A stretch of 64,000 nt of DNA from Epilinea sp044228875 (GCA_044228875.1 JBGAUA010000003.1:15279-79278), one strand, 5' to 3'; shown: positions 18,489-27,167, counted from the first letter of the stretch. Notes: generated by a model not told the origin, from the letters alone. Program-made: numbers and translations.

Positions 18489-19077
18489 AGCGCAGCTGCC
18501 GCAAGAGGGCGTCCAAGGCACGGGCGCGGTGGCTGAGCGCCGCCTTCTGGGCCGGTTCCAGTTCCGCCATCGTCAGACGGCCGTCGATGTCCCCGTCCTC
18601 CACCAGGAAGACCGGGTCGTAGCCGAAGCCGCCGCTGCCACGGGCCTGCAGGCTGATGCGTCCCGCCACCCGGCCTTCCGCCGTCAACAGGCGGCCATCC
18701 GGCCAGGCCAGGGCCAGGGCGGCGCGGAAGCGGGCGCCGCGCTCGGCCATCGGCACGGCGATGAGCCGGGCCAGTAGGGCGGCGACCCGATCGGCGTCGC
18801 TGCCCGGCGCCCAACGCGCGGAGTTGACGCCCGGCTCACCGCCGAGGGCGTCCACCTCCAGGCCGCTGTCGTCGGCCAGCGCGGGCAGGCCGCTGGCCGC
18901 CGCGAAGGCGCGCGCCTTCAGAACGGCGTTGTCCAGGAAGGTCGCCCCGGTTTCCGCCACCGCCAGCTCCAGGGCCAGATCCGTGGGCACGCGGACCTCC
19001 CAGCCGACGGCCGCCAGCATCCGGCGGAACTCGACGACCTTGCCGGGATTGGTGGAGGCGATCAACAGCAGGCGCAT
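18487..19077 (-). CDS. rdgB: XTP/dITP diphosphatase (non-canonical purine NTP pyrophosphatase)
   Basis: A 196-residue HAM1/RdgB-family enzyme that hydrolyses ITP, dITP and XTP to monophosphates and pyrophosphate, keeping deaminated purines out of nucleic acids. The family signatures are present: the substrate loop STNPGK near the N-terminus, the ADDSGLEVDALGG motif with catalytic Asp residues, the PGVNSAR segment, the GFGYDPVF motif and the terminal SHRARA. The length is typical. It is the last gene of the operon fRMsr-translin-obgE-nadD-rdgB, 15 bases after nadD. Confidence 0.95.
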   Translation of the reverse strand: MRLLLIASTNPGKVVEFRRMLAAVGWEVRVPTDLALELAVAETGATFLDNAVLKARAFAAASGLPALADDSGLEVDALGGEPGVNSARWAPGSDADRVAALLARLIAVPMAERGARFRAALALAWPDGRLLTAEGRVAGRISLQARGSGGFGYDPVFLVEDGDIDGRLTMAELEPAQKAALSHRARALDALLRQLR

Positions 19078-19092
19078 GGGCGCGGCCGCGCC

Positions 19093-19707
19093 TCAGGCGG
19101 CGTAGAGGCCACGGGCCTCGATGTAGGCCCGGACCCCCTCCGGCACCAGGTAGCGGATCGAACGCCCTTGGGCGCGTCGGCGGCGGATGTCGGTGGCCGA
19201 GATCTCCACGCGCGGGCCGTCGAGCAGCGCGACCCGGCCGGACAGGAAGGGCATCCGCTCGACCAGAGCCCCCAGGTCCAAGGCCACGCCGGGCCGCGCG
19301 AAGACCGCCAACCGCGCCTGGGCGGCGATCCGAGCCGGCTCCTTCCATCCGGACAGGCCGACGAGGCTGTCGGCGCCCAGGACCAGCACCCATTCGGTGG
19401 CCGCCGGGATTGCGGCTCGCAGCAGGGTCAGGCTGTCGATCGTGTAGCTCGGTGGTGGTCGGTCCAGGTCAACCGTGCTCAGGGCGAAGGCCGGATGATC
19501 GGCGATGGCCAGCTCGACCATCGCCCGGCGATGGTGGTCATCCGCCGGCGCCTGGCCGCTCTTGTACGGCGAACGGGCCGCGGGCATGAACAGGAGCCGC
19601 GACAGGCCCAGCTGCTCGCGGGCCTGCTCGGCCATCAGCAGATGCCCCAGGTGGATGGGGTCGAAGCTGCCGCCGAAGACGCCGATGGTTGCGCTGCTCG
19701 GGGCCAT
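19093..19707 (-). CDS. nadD: Nicotinate-nucleotide adenylyltransferase
   Basis: A 204-residue enzyme that transfers AMP from ATP to nicotinate mononucleotide to make deamido-NAD, the penultimate step of NAD synthesis. The nucleotidyltransferase motif GGSFDPIHLGH lies at residues 12-22, and the second motif ISATDIRRRRAQG (ISSTxIR type) near the C-terminus. It starts at ATG 19707, only three bases after the obgE stop; the obgE-nadD pairing is common in bacteria. It is followed by rdgB. Confidence 0.95.
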   Translation of the reverse strand: MAPSSATIGVFGGSFDPIHLGHLLMAEQAREQLGLSRLLFMPAARSPYKSGQAPADDHHRRAMVELAIADHPAFALSTVDLDRPPPSYTIDSLTLLRAAIPAATEWVLVLGADSLVGLSGWKEPARIAAQARLAVFARPGVALDLGALVERMPFLSGRVALLDGPRVEISATDIRRRRAQGRSIRYLVPEGVRAYIEARGLYAA

Positions 19708-19710
19708 GCC

Positions 19711-20979
19711 TCATTCGACCCATTCCAGCTCGACGACGTCGCCGATGGCCACAAGGTCGCCGTCTACAACCCCCGCCTCGCGCAAGGCGACGCGGGCGCC
19801 CACGGTGTCCAGGAGCCGCTGGAAGCGGGCGATGGACTGGTCGTTGTCCCAGTCGGTGACCTCGGCGGCCACCTCAACACGCTCGCCGCTCAAACGGTAG
19901 TAGCCCTCGCCCAGACGCTCGACCTTGATCTTCTCGGCATCCACCGCTGACGGCCGGAGCACGGGCAGGCTGATGGGCGTCGCTTCCGGCGCCGGCAAGG
20001 CCTTCACCCGCGCGGCGATGGCCCATAGCAGCTCCCGCACCCCTTCACCGGTGGCGCCGCTGATGGCCATGGCGTCGGGATAGCCTTGCGCCAGCTCGGC
20101 GCGCAGCGCCGGCCAGCGCTCGCGCACGACGGGCAGGTCGAGCTTGTTGACCACCACCAGCTGCGGCCGCGCGGCCAGGGAAGGGCTGAAAGCGGCCAGC
20201 TCGGCGTTGATCACGCGCAGATCGGCGAGCGGGTCTTCCGCCGAACCGTCCAGGAGATGGACCAGGATGCGCGTGCGGTCCACGTGTCGCAGGAAGCGGT
20301 CGCCCAGGCCGCGGCCCTGGCTGGCGCCCGCCACCAGGCCGGGTACATCGGCCAGCACCAGGGTCTGCTCGCCGACCTCGACCACGCCCAGGTTGGGTAC
20401 CAGGGTGGTGAAAGGGTAGTCGGCGATCTTGGGCCGCGCTGCGCTGACCACCGCCAGCAGCGTGCTCTTGCCGGCGTTCGGCATGCCGATGAGGCCCACA
20501 TCGGCGATGAGCTTGAGCTCCAGGCGCAGCCGGCGCTCCTGCCCGGGAAAGCCCTTCTCCGCGAAACGCGGCGCCTGGCGCACGGAGTTCTTGAAGGCCA
20601 CGTTACCCCGCCCCCCGCGACCACCGGCGGCCACGACCAGCCGCTGGCCGTGCTCGGTCAGATCACCGATGACATGGCCGGTCGCCGCGTCGTGGATCAC
20701 CGTCCCCACCGGCACCTTGACCTCGCGCAGCGCACCGTCAGCGCCATGCATCTGGTTCGGCCCGCCCGGCCCGCCGTTCTCGGCCAGGAAGCGTGTCGTG
20801 TAGCGGAAGGCATAGAGCGTGTTGAGCCCTTCGTCGGCTACGAGGACCACATCGCCGCCCCGACCGCCGTGGCCGCCGGAGGGGCCACCACGCAGCACGA
20901 ACTTCTCGCGGCGAAAGGTCGCGAGCCCGTTTCCGCCCCGACCCGCCACCACGTCGATCTCGGCTTCGTCCAGGAACAT
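19711..20979 (-). CDS. obgE: GTPase Obg/CgtA (ribosome assembly)
   Basis: A 422-residue GTPase of the Obg family, involved in 50S subunit maturation and growth control. The glycine-rich Obg fold is residues 1-158 (GRGGNGLATFRREK, GGPSGGHGGRGG). The G domain has G1 GMPNAGKST, G3 DVPGL and G4 NKLD. A C-terminal OCT (Obg C-terminal) domain of about 75 residues is present, a variant found in Gram-positive bacteria and Chloroflexota. The start is ATG 20979, after AGAGGCC; an upstream in-frame ATG at 21009 would overlap the translin gene. Only one base separates it from the translin stop. Confidence 0.95.
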   Translation of the reverse strand: MFLDEAEIDVVAGRGGNGLATFRREKFVLRGGPSGGHGGRGGDVVLVADEGLNTLYAFRYTTRFLAENGGPGGPNQMHGADGALREVKVPVGTVIHDAATGHVIGDLTEHGQRLVVAAGGRGGRGNVAFKNSVRQAPRFAEKGFPGQERRLRLELKLIADVGLIGMPNAGKSTLLAVVSAARPKIADYPFTTLVPNLGVVEVGEQTLVLADVPGLVAGASQGRGLGDRFLRHVDRTRILVHLLDGSAEDPLADLRVINAELAAFSPSLAARPQLVVVNKLDLPVVRERWPALRAELAQGYPDAMAISGATGEGVRELLWAIAARVKALPAPEATPISLPVLRPSAVDAEKIKVERLGEGYYRLSGERVEVAAEVTDWDNDQSIARFQRLLDTVGARVALREAGVVDGDLVAIGDVVELEWVE

Positions 20980-20980
20980 T

Positions 20981-21634
20981 TCACGGCCTCTCTGATGGCG
21001 GCGCAACACGCGCCGCGAAGGTCGACAACGCCGCCTTGAGCTGCTGCTGTCCCACCGCCACCGTCAGGTCGCCGCGGGTCCGCTCGGTGACGCCGCGGAC
21101 CATGTCGGTGGTCTGCTTGAGGTTGCGGGTGATCACGGCCGGATAGTCCACCGTGGTCAGGAGGGTGTAGATCTCCTGCATCCGCCCCAGGATCAGCTCG
21201 GCGGTGGCCAGGTCCCCCAAGCGGATGACGTCCAGCGCGCTGCGACGCAGCTCGCCGGCCGCCTCGCCCAGGCCATTGAGCCACGAGGCGTCGTCCACCG
21301 CCAGCGCCTGGGGACCGGGCAGCGGCTCACCGCGACAGAGCGCCAGGGTCAGGTGCGCCTCCGCCAGCTCCTTCTGCGCATCCAGCATGTAGCCGGCCGC
21401 CTGCAGGTCGGGATGGCCCTCGGCGGCCTCGTGCATTCGCGTCACCAGTTCGCGGGCCTCAGCCAGGGTGTCCGCGGCCGCCGGCCACTCCTCGCGGTGC
21501 ACGGCGCGGATGGCGCGCGCGGCATGCTGCACCAGCAGCCGGCTCAGCCCCATGATGGTCTCGCGGCGGGCGTTCTTCTCGTCCAGGCGGGCCAGGATGG
21601 CCACCCCCAGATCGTCGATGTCGCCGGCGGCCAT
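20981..21634 (-). CDS. Bacterial translin-family protein
   Basis: A 217-residue, all-helical protein with translin-family spacing: DEKNARRETIMGLSRLL near residue 18 and HAARAIRAVHR near 37 match the first conserved helices, and DVIRLGDLATAEL lies in the C-terminal half. Eukaryotic translin forms nucleic-acid-binding octamers and, with TRAX, an endoribonuclease. The acidic TRAX-type catalytic residues are not evident, so binding rather than cleavage is more likely. Its start overlaps the fRMsr stop by one base (TGATG), and its stop lies one base before obgE, so it is translated with the operon. Translin homologues are unusual in bacteria outside Chloroflexota and some related groups, as far as I know. 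Confidence 0.7.
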   Translation of the reverse strand: MAAGDIDDLGVAILARLDEKNARRETIMGLSRLLVQHAARAIRAVHREEWPAAADTLAEARELVTRMHEAAEGHPDLQAAGYMLDAQKELAEAHLTLALCRGEPLPGPQALAVDDASWLNGLGEAAGELRRSALDVIRLGDLATAELILGRMQEIYTLLTTVDYPAVITRNLKQTTDMVRGVTERTRGDLTVAVGQQQLKAALSTFAARVAPPSERP

Positions 21635-22104
21635 CAGGTTGCGGCCGAAGGTGCCAGGCGCGCCAGACGCTCGGCCACCGCTTCCAACAGGGCGCGGTCC
21701 GAGGCCCCGAAAGCCGCCGGCTGGTCGCTGTCGATGTCGATCTCGCCGAGCACCCGGTCTCCGTCCCGGATGGGCACGACGATCTCCGAGCGCGTGCTGA
21801 CGAAGCAGCTCAGGTAGCGCGGATCCTGGCGCACGTCATCGACCACGATGGTGCTGCCCGTCGCGGCCGCCGCACCGCAGATGCCGCGGCCGATCGGAAT
21901 GCGCACGTGCTCGGTAGGCATGCCGACGTAGGGCCCCAGGACGAGATCGTCGCCCTCGACCAGATAGACGCCGGTCCAGTTGAAATGGGTGAATGCCGCC
22001 GCCAGGTCCCGCACGGTCGTGTCCAGGATCTGGGTCCAGACGGACTCCCGCCGCTCGATCTCGCGATCGAGCCGACGCAGGATCGCAAGGCTGTGGTCGG
22101 GCAA
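21634..22104 (-). CDS. msrC: GAF-domain free methionine-(R)-sulfoxide reductase-like protein
   Basis: A 156-residue single-GAF protein close to fRMsr/YebR, which reduces free methionine R-sulfoxide. Visible family features are NWTGVYLVEGDDLVLGPY, the Cys-containing IPIGRGICGAA, a second Cys in RYLSCFVSTRSEIVVP, and the terminal DIDSDQPAAF. The Cys of GICG and of LSC correspond to two of the redox-active cysteines; the third known in E. coli is not obvious. The start is a TTG at 22104, with AGGAG six bases upstream; there is no ATG in a sensible place. First gene of the operon with translin, obgE, nadD and rdgB. It is divergent from the LCP gene. Confidence 0.72.
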   Translation of the reverse strand: MPDHSLAILRRLDREIERRESVWTQILDTTVRDLAAAFTHFNWTGVYLVEGDDLVLGPYVGMPTEHVRIPIGRGICGAAAATGSTIVVDDVRQDPRYLSCFVSTRSEIVVPIRDGDRVLGEIDIDSDQPAAFGASDRALLEAVAERLARLAPSAAT

Positions 22105-22258
22105 GGGGATCTCCTGGACTGGGGCCGAATCTCGATCGTCAGCGGCACCTGGTCTCGATTGTAGGGAGCCACACCCAGCGCTGCAAGTGCCTTGACGTGG
22201 AACCATCCGGACCGATGGGCCGTTCGCGGACATCGAGGCGCCTCTTGCCGGGACGGAA

Positions 22259-22268
22259 ATGCTATAGT
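22259..22268 (+). promoter_or_regulatory. Extended -10 promoter of the LCP gene
   Basis: TGC-TATAGT, with TATAGT at 22263-22268 preceded by TG one base away, is an extended -10 element. The start site would be near 22275, about 22 bases before the ATG at 22298. There is no good -35 at 17 bases, as expected for this class. Confidence 0.5.
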
Positions 22269-22297
22269 CAAACCGATCGAGGGTTTTCGAGAAGTAG

Positions 22298-23554
22298 ATG
22301 TCCCTTTCCCAATCCACCGCTCCCCTGCTCAACCTGCCTCCACCGCCGCGGCGCTCCAGTTGGATCCTGCGCCTCTTGTTTGCGTTCCTGTCGCTGGGCA
22401 TCCTGGCTTCCGGTACCGCGGCGGCCTTGGTGATCGGTCGGACGCTCTGGGCCCTCGCCGTCCCGGCTCGACCGGCGGCCGTGGCGGTGTCGCCTCCCGA
22501 CCCGTCCCAAGTGCCCCAGGGCGAGTCCCTCGCGGTCGAGGCCCCCGAAGCCGCCGTCTGGGACCAGCACGGCCCCCTGGACATCCTGCTTCTGGGTCTG
22601 GACATCGATGACTGCGAGCAGGGCAGCGAGCTGGCCACCGCCAGCGAGGCCCGCCGCACGGACACGATGATCCTGGTGCACATCGATCCAGCCTCCGATC
22701 GTGCCGCCATGTTCTCCTTGCCGCGCGATCTCTACGTCTACCTGGACATTCCCTACGGCGGCGGGGTCGTCGGCGGCAACAAGCTGAACACGGCCCATGT
22801 CTTCGGCACCAGACTGGACGAGGACGGCAAGGCCGTCCCGCACAGCGGTCCCAACGCGGTGAAGCGGGCCATCCAGCAGAATCTCGACCTGTCGGTCCAC
22901 CGTTACATCCGGGTGGACTTCCAGGGCTTCAAAGATGTCGTGGACGCCTTGGGCGGCGTCGACATCGACATCCCGCCCTCGGCCGACGATCCGACGGTGG
23001 GCCTGGTCGACACCGGCTATCCGGACGGCCATTGCGGCACGATGACCCTGCGCTTCCTGCCCGGCCTCCAGCACCTGGACGGCACGAAGGCCCTGCAATA
23101 CGCGCGCTCACGCAAATCGACCAGTGACTTCGATCGCTCCCGGCGGCAGATGGAGGTCCTCCTGGCCCTGCGCGCGCAGGCGCTCAGGCCTGGCGTCATC
23201 CTGGACCTGCACAAGCTCATCCCGGCCACCATGGACGCCGTGGACACCGACCTCACCACGGAGGAGATCCTGGCCCTGGCGCGCATCGCCCGGCGCATCG
23301 ATCCTTCCGCCGTGGGCCGCCTGCAGTTGGACACCAACGCCGGCTACGGCGACATGCTGCCCATCGGCAGCTTCGAGCAGTGGGTGCTCAGGCTCGACTC
23401 GGAGCGCTACGCCCCGCTCCGGGAGGCCTTCCTGAACTTCGGGCCGGATCCCTACGCCTCGCCTCCGGCCGTCACGCCGGCGGCGGACGGATCGGCGCCC
23501 GACACCGCGTCGTCGTCGCCGGACGCCGCGCCGGGCGGCGACGCCTTGCCCTGA
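22298..23554 (+). CDS. LytR-CpsA-Psr (LCP) family cell-wall glycopolymer transferase
   Basis: A 418-residue protein with one N-terminal transmembrane helix (about residues 21-50) and an extracytoplasmic LCP domain. Conserved features are RRTDTMILVHID (pyrophosphate-binding Arg and Asp), SLPRDLYVYLD, GGVDIDIP and YARSRKSTSDFDRSRRQ with the catalytic Arg cluster. LCP proteins attach polyprenyl-linked polysaccharides to peptidoglycan or cell-surface acceptors. The C-terminus is a Pro/Ala/Ser-rich tail after residue 385. It is about 3.7 kb from the polysaccharide locus, and could attach the polymer made there; that link is inferred. An unrelated helicase gene follows 90 bases later. Confidence 0.92.
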   Translation: MSLSQSTAPLLNLPPPPRRSSWILRLLFAFLSLGILASGTAAALVIGRTLWALAVPARPAAVAVSPPDPSQVPQGESLAVEAPEAAVWDQHGPLDILLLGLDIDDCEQGSELATASEARRTDTMILVHIDPASDRAAMFSLPRDLYVYLDIPYGGGVVGGNKLNTAHVFGTRLDEDGKAVPHSGPNAVKRAIQQNLDLSVHRYIRVDFQGFKDVVDALGGVDIDIPPSADDPTVGLVDTGYPDGHCGTMTLRFLPGLQHLDGTKALQYARSRKSTSDFDRSRRQMEVLLALRAQALRPGVILDLHKLIPATMDAVDTDLTTEEILALARIARRIDPSAVGRLQLDTNAGYGDMLPIGSFEQWVLRLDSERYAPLREAFLNFGPDPYASPPAVTPAADGSAPDTASSSPDAAPGGDALP

Positions 23555-23627
23555 TATCCCCGGGCCGGCCACGGCGTTCCGGGATGCTGGGGCCGCCCCG
23601 CAGTCCGGCCCCGCGATCGAACACCCG

Positions 23628-23644
23628 TGCTATCCTTGGCGTCC
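23628..23644 (+). promoter_or_regulatory. Extended -10 promoter giving a leaderless helicase mRNA
   Basis: TGC-TATCCT (TATCCT at 23631-23636) ends eight bases before the ATG at 23645, so the transcript should begin at or just before the start codon. No Shine-Dalgarno is seen. Confidence 0.4.
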
Positions 23645-26206
23645 ATGGCCAAGCCCGCCAAGACCTCCATCGCCGCCTGCTTCGCCCCCGGCGGCGCCCT
23701 GGCGCAGGCCCTGCCCGGTTACACGCCGCGCGCCAGCCAGGCGCAGATGGCCGAGGCGGTATGGCAGGCCATCCAGAGCCAGTCGCCCGCCCTGATCGAG
23801 GCGCCCACCGGCACCGGCAAGAGCCTGGCCTATCTCATCCCCGCGCTTGCGTCCGGCAAGACGGTGGTGGTGGCCACGGCCAACAAGTCCCTGCAGCATC
23901 AGCTCTTCCTCAAGGATGTGCCTTTGGCGGCGCGGATCCTGGGCATGGAGCCCGACGCCGTGCTGGTCAAGGGACGACAGAACTACGTCTGCCAGTGGAA
24001 GTGGGAGCGCGAATGGGTTGAACGGCAGCTGCTGGCCCAGATCGAGGGCCCGGGCGGGCAGGTGAACGCCCTGCGCGACTGGTTGGCCGGCACACCCACG
24101 GGCGACGTCGACGAACTGCCCTTCCTGCTGGCGCCCGACCTGCAGCCTCGCGTCGTCAGCCTGCACGACGACTGCATCCAGCAGGCCTGCCGCCATTTCG
24201 AGGAGGGCTGCTTCGTCAACCAGATGCGGGACGCCGCGGCGGGGGCGCGGGTGCTGATCACCAACCACCACCTGCTGCTCACCGCCCTGCGCCTGGGCGA
24301 GGCGGGGCACCGCCTGCTGCCGCCGGGCCAGGTCTACATCATCGACGAGGCCCACCACCTGGTGGACACGGCCACGGCGGTCTTCAGCGTCGAGGTCACC
24401 GACCACGCCGTGGAAGGGCTGTTGGCCCGCACGGTCTACGCCGAGCATCTGGGCGCGGACACGGTGGACGAGCTGCGCTTCATGGCCCGCGCGGCCTTCG
24501 ACGACCTGCGTGCCCAGGCCCGCACCGCCGGGGGCGAGGGCGGCGCCTGGCGCATCGAGGAAGAGCTGCCGCGCCTGCGCCAACTAGCCCAGGCGCTCAA
24601 GGCGCAATCCCAGCGCCTCCAGGATCACAACCCCTACGCCCGCGAGGCCGCCCGGGCGGCGGGCGGCCAGTCGCCGGAGGCGGCGGCACAGGCCGATGGG
24701 GTGGAAGAGGCCTGGAGAGCGATGAAGCGCCTGCAGCCGACGCGGACGGCGACGCGCGGCAAGGCGGCGACGCCCCTGGACGAGGCCGCCGCGCGTCAGC
24801 TCTACGACCTCGCCGTCAGCAGCCTGAACGGCCTGGCAGACGATTTCCTCACGCTGTCCAGCGCCAGGCGCGACAATCAGACGGTCCGCTACGCCGAACC
24901 GGTCAGCGGACGGCGCCAGGTACGCCTGGTGCTGCACGCCTCGCCCATCACCCCGGCCACGGAACTCTCCGAGCATCTCTTCGGCGCCACCGGGCGGGCG
25001 GTCATCTGCACCTCGGCCACCCTGGCCGCCTCCGACGGGTTCCGCTCGGTGACGACGCGCCTGGGCATCGAGCGACCACCGCTGGAGCTGGTGACCGAGA
25101 CGGTCTTCGACTACCCCGCGCAGGCGCTGCTCTACCAGCCGGCTTTGCCGGAGTTCCGTTGGGATCAGCGCGAGGTCTACTACGACGCCGTGGCCGCGGA
25201 GATCGAGCGACTGCTCTCCGCCAGCCGCGGTCGGGCGCTCTGCCTCTTCACCAGCTGGGCCGGCCTGGAGCAGACGGCCGGGCGCCTGCGCGAGCGCGGC
25301 TGCTTCTGGCCCCTGCGCGCCCAGGGCGACGCCCCCCGGGAGGCCCTCCTCGGCTGGTTCCGCGGCACCGCCCACAGCGTGCTCCTGGCCACCCGCGCCT
25401 TCTGGGAGGGCGTGGACGTGCAGGGCGAGGACCTGAGCCTGGTGGTGTTGGACAAGCTGCCCTTCCCCTCGCCGAGCGATCCGCTGCACGGGGCGCGGAT
25501 GAAAGCGGTTGAAGCGGCGGGCGGCAGCAGCTTCGACGACTACCTCCTGCCGCAGATGACCCTGACCCTCAAGCAGGGCTTCGGCCGCCTCATCCGCACC
25601 GACCGCGACCGGGGCGTCGTGGCCATCCTGGACGAGCGCCTCAGCCGCAAGGGCTACGGCCAGGCGGTTCGCCGCGCCCTGCCGCCGGCGCCCCTCACCC
25701 GCGACTTCGGCGCGGTGCCCCGCTTCTTCGACGCGGCGCTGGGGGGCGCGGTGGACTTTGCCTTGGAGGTTCGGGGCCGGGAGGTCGCGGAGGGCGACGC
25801 CCCAGGATGGCGCTGGACCCTGCGCCGGATGGTCGACGGGCGGGCGGACAGCGCCGCGGGAGACACCGACCAGGTGCTGGATTCGGTCTCGGCCGAGTTC
25901 TACGCCGCCGCGCTGGGCCTGAAAGACCTGGCCGCACGGGTGCGCCGCGCCGGCAAGGAGCCCGCGGCCTTCAGCGTGGAGCTGCGCTGCAGCCAACAGG
26001 CGGCCGGCTGGTTCGAGCGCGCCGCCGACCTGCCGGCAGACGCCTTCGGCGGCCGGGGCTTCACGCCCGCGGACTTCCTCGTCGAGCGCGCGACCTGGCG
26101 CGCGGTGACCGTTCTGGGGGCTGCCGTCGAGGCCGCCGACCCGGTGGACGCCGGGCCCCAGCCCCGGACATCGACCAAAGAGACTCCCCCGTGGACGCGA
26201 TCCTGA
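23645..26206 (+). CDS. DinG/XPD-family Fe-S superfamily 2 DNA helicase
   Basis: An 853-residue helicase. Walker A is APTGTGKS near residue 60. Four cysteines between motifs Ia and II (one in NYVCQW, then DDC, QAC and EGC) fit the 4Fe-4S cluster domain of XPD, FancJ and DinG. The motif II box is DEAH (IIDEAHHLVD). Later motifs are TSATL, FWEGVDVQG and QGFGRLIR. No N-terminal exonuclease domain is present, unlike Gram-positive DinG. Residues after about 720 are Ala-rich and not recognised. It probably unwinds DNA with 5'-3' polarity in repair or replication-transcription conflict. The ATG at 23645 is chosen over that at 23627. It overlaps the following DUF4180 gene by 16 bases. Confidence 0.9.
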   Translation: MAKPAKTSIAACFAPGGALAQALPGYTPRASQAQMAEAVWQAIQSQSPALIEAPTGTGKSLAYLIPALASGKTVVVATANKSLQHQLFLKDVPLAARILGMEPDAVLVKGRQNYVCQWKWEREWVERQLLAQIEGPGGQVNALRDWLAGTPTGDVDELPFLLAPDLQPRVVSLHDDCIQQACRHFEEGCFVNQMRDAAAGARVLITNHHLLLTALRLGEAGHRLLPPGQVYIIDEAHHLVDTATAVFSVEVTDHAVEGLLARTVYAEHLGADTVDELRFMARAAFDDLRAQARTAGGEGGAWRIEEELPRLRQLAQALKAQSQRLQDHNPYAREAARAAGGQSPEAAAQADGVEEAWRAMKRLQPTRTATRGKAATPLDEAAARQLYDLAVSSLNGLADDFLTLSSARRDNQTVRYAEPVSGRRQVRLVLHASPITPATELSEHLFGATGRAVICTSATLAASDGFRSVTTRLGIERPPLELVTETVFDYPAQALLYQPALPEFRWDQREVYYDAVAAEIERLLSASRGRALCLFTSWAGLEQTAGRLRERGCFWPLRAQGDAPREALLGWFRGTAHSVLLATRAFWEGVDVQGEDLSLVVLDKLPFPSPSDPLHGARMKAVEAAGGSSFDDYLLPQMTLTLKQGFGRLIRTDRDRGVVAILDERLSRKGYGQAVRRALPPAPLTRDFGAVPRFFDAALGGAVDFALEVRGREVAEGDAPGWRWTLRRMVDGRADSAAGDTDQVLDSVSAEFYAAALGLKDLAARVRRAGKEPAAFSVELRCSQQAAGWFERAADLPADAFGGRGFTPADFLVERATWRAVTVLGAAVEAADPVDAGPQPRTSTKETPPWTRS

Positions 26207-26544
26207 TCCCCGACTCGCCGATTCCCATCCTCGAGGTCCGATCCCCCGTCCGGTCGGTGGACGACGCCCTGGATCTGATCGCGGCCTGCTCCGAGCTGGG
26301 GACCGATCGCGTCCTGCTACCCGGCTCCATCCTGCCGGAGGCCTTCTTCGACCTGCACACGCGCTTCGCCGGGGAGTTGGTCCAGAAGCTGCTCAACTAC
26401 CGGCTGCGCGTCGCCGGCCTGATTCCCCCCGACCCGGCCCACGGCGATCGCTTCCGCGAGTTCCTCCTCGAAGCCGGGCGGGGGCCGCAGTTCCGCGTCT
26501 TCGGCGCGCGCGACGACGCGATCCGCTGGCTCGGGGAGGGCTGA
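26191..26544 (+). CDS. DUF4180-family protein
   Basis: A 117-residue protein matching DUF4180: an SVDDALDLIAAC segment, RVLLPGSILPEAFFDL, GELVQKLLNYRLRVAGLI (the family core) and a terminal FREFLLEAGRG. It starts with GTG at 26191, inside the last codons of the helicase gene (16-base overlap), so the two are co-translated. The function of the family is not known; small helical and strand segments suggest a cytoplasmic alpha/beta fold. Confidence 0.8.
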   Translation: MDAILIPDSPIPILEVRSPVRSVDDALDLIAACSELGTDRVLLPGSILPEAFFDLHTRFAGELVQKLLNYRLRVAGLIPPDPAHGDRFREFLLEAGRGPQFRVFGARDDAIRWLGEG

Positions 26545-26650
26545 GTGGTTGCGTGACGGTATCTGGACGCCGAACCCGGCCGGCCGCCGGGCCATCGCAG
26601 CGGACGGCATCGAATGACTGGCCGACGTCTACGGCGGCCAACGCCAAGGA

Positions 26651-26769
26651 TGATGCCTTCATCGACTCGCCATGATGCCTTCATAAGGTCGTTTTGAAGG
26701 CATCATGGCGTCGCGCTTACGGCATCACGTGCATGACGTGATGCCGTGAGCGCGGCGCGCTCACGGCAT
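26651..26769. repeat. Cluster of inverted repeats sharing a TGATGCC/GGCATCA core
   Basis: First, CGCCATGATGCCTTCA (26668-26683) and its exact complement (26695-26710) form a 16-bp-arm hairpin with an 11-base loop; a direct copy TGATGCCTTCAT sits at 26651-26662. Second, ACGGCATCACGT (26719-26730) pairs with 26736-26747. Third, ATGCCGTGAGCGC (26741-26753) pairs with 26757-26769. The second and third share bases, so alternative structures are possible. Confidence 0.8.
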
Positions 26770-26900
26770 GGTGGCTCACGCGCCGCTGTTGCGCCCGAAT
26801 CCCCTCGCCACGGCCCGGCGCGCGGGCCACGGCTCCGCCTGAGTCCAGGCGTCTCCGCGCCAGAGATCCATGCTTGAAGGCAGGCGGAGCGCAGTCAATT

Positions 26901-26978
26901 ATGGATCGGTGTTATTGTGTAACACCGATCCATGTTACCACGTAACACCGATCCCCAATTGACCCAATTACCGATCCC
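26901..26978. repeat. Inverted and direct copies of a GGATCGGTGTTA element
   Basis: ATGGATCGGTGTTA (26901-26914) and its exact complement (26920-26933) are separated by five bases. A third copy, TAACACCGATCC, lies at 26943-26954 in direct orientation to the second arm, and a degenerate copy, TTACCGATCC, ends at 26978. CAATT blocks flank the copies. The arrangement resembles an operator or attachment-type array; nothing identifies the protein that would bind it. Confidence 0.75.
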
Positions 26979-27167
26979 TAGTTACCGCGAATCTCAGGCG
27001 CTGGGGGATGGCGAGGGCCGAAGCAAGCCGGGGAGACCGCGGCGGCGATGGCTTCCCAAAAGGAAAGACCGAGGGTCCGGCTGCCTGGACTCATGGCGCG
27101 CACCCCGCCGTTCCGCGGGCTTCGCGAGCCCCTCCGCCGTCCCTTTATGAACCTACAGGAGATTGGC

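Noticed and set aside
23627..23644. Earlier ATG of the helicase gene
   Set aside because: It lies upstream of or inside the predicted -10 box, so it would not be on the transcript.
26668..26710. 16-bp hairpin as an intrinsic terminator for the helicase/DUF4180 transcript
   Set aside because: No T-run follows the stem on the plus strand; the T-rich bases are in the loop. It is more likely part of the repeat island.
26651..26978. CRISPR array or transposon end
   Set aside because: The repeats are not evenly spaced with unique spacers of constant length, no cas gene is present, and no transposase lies near.
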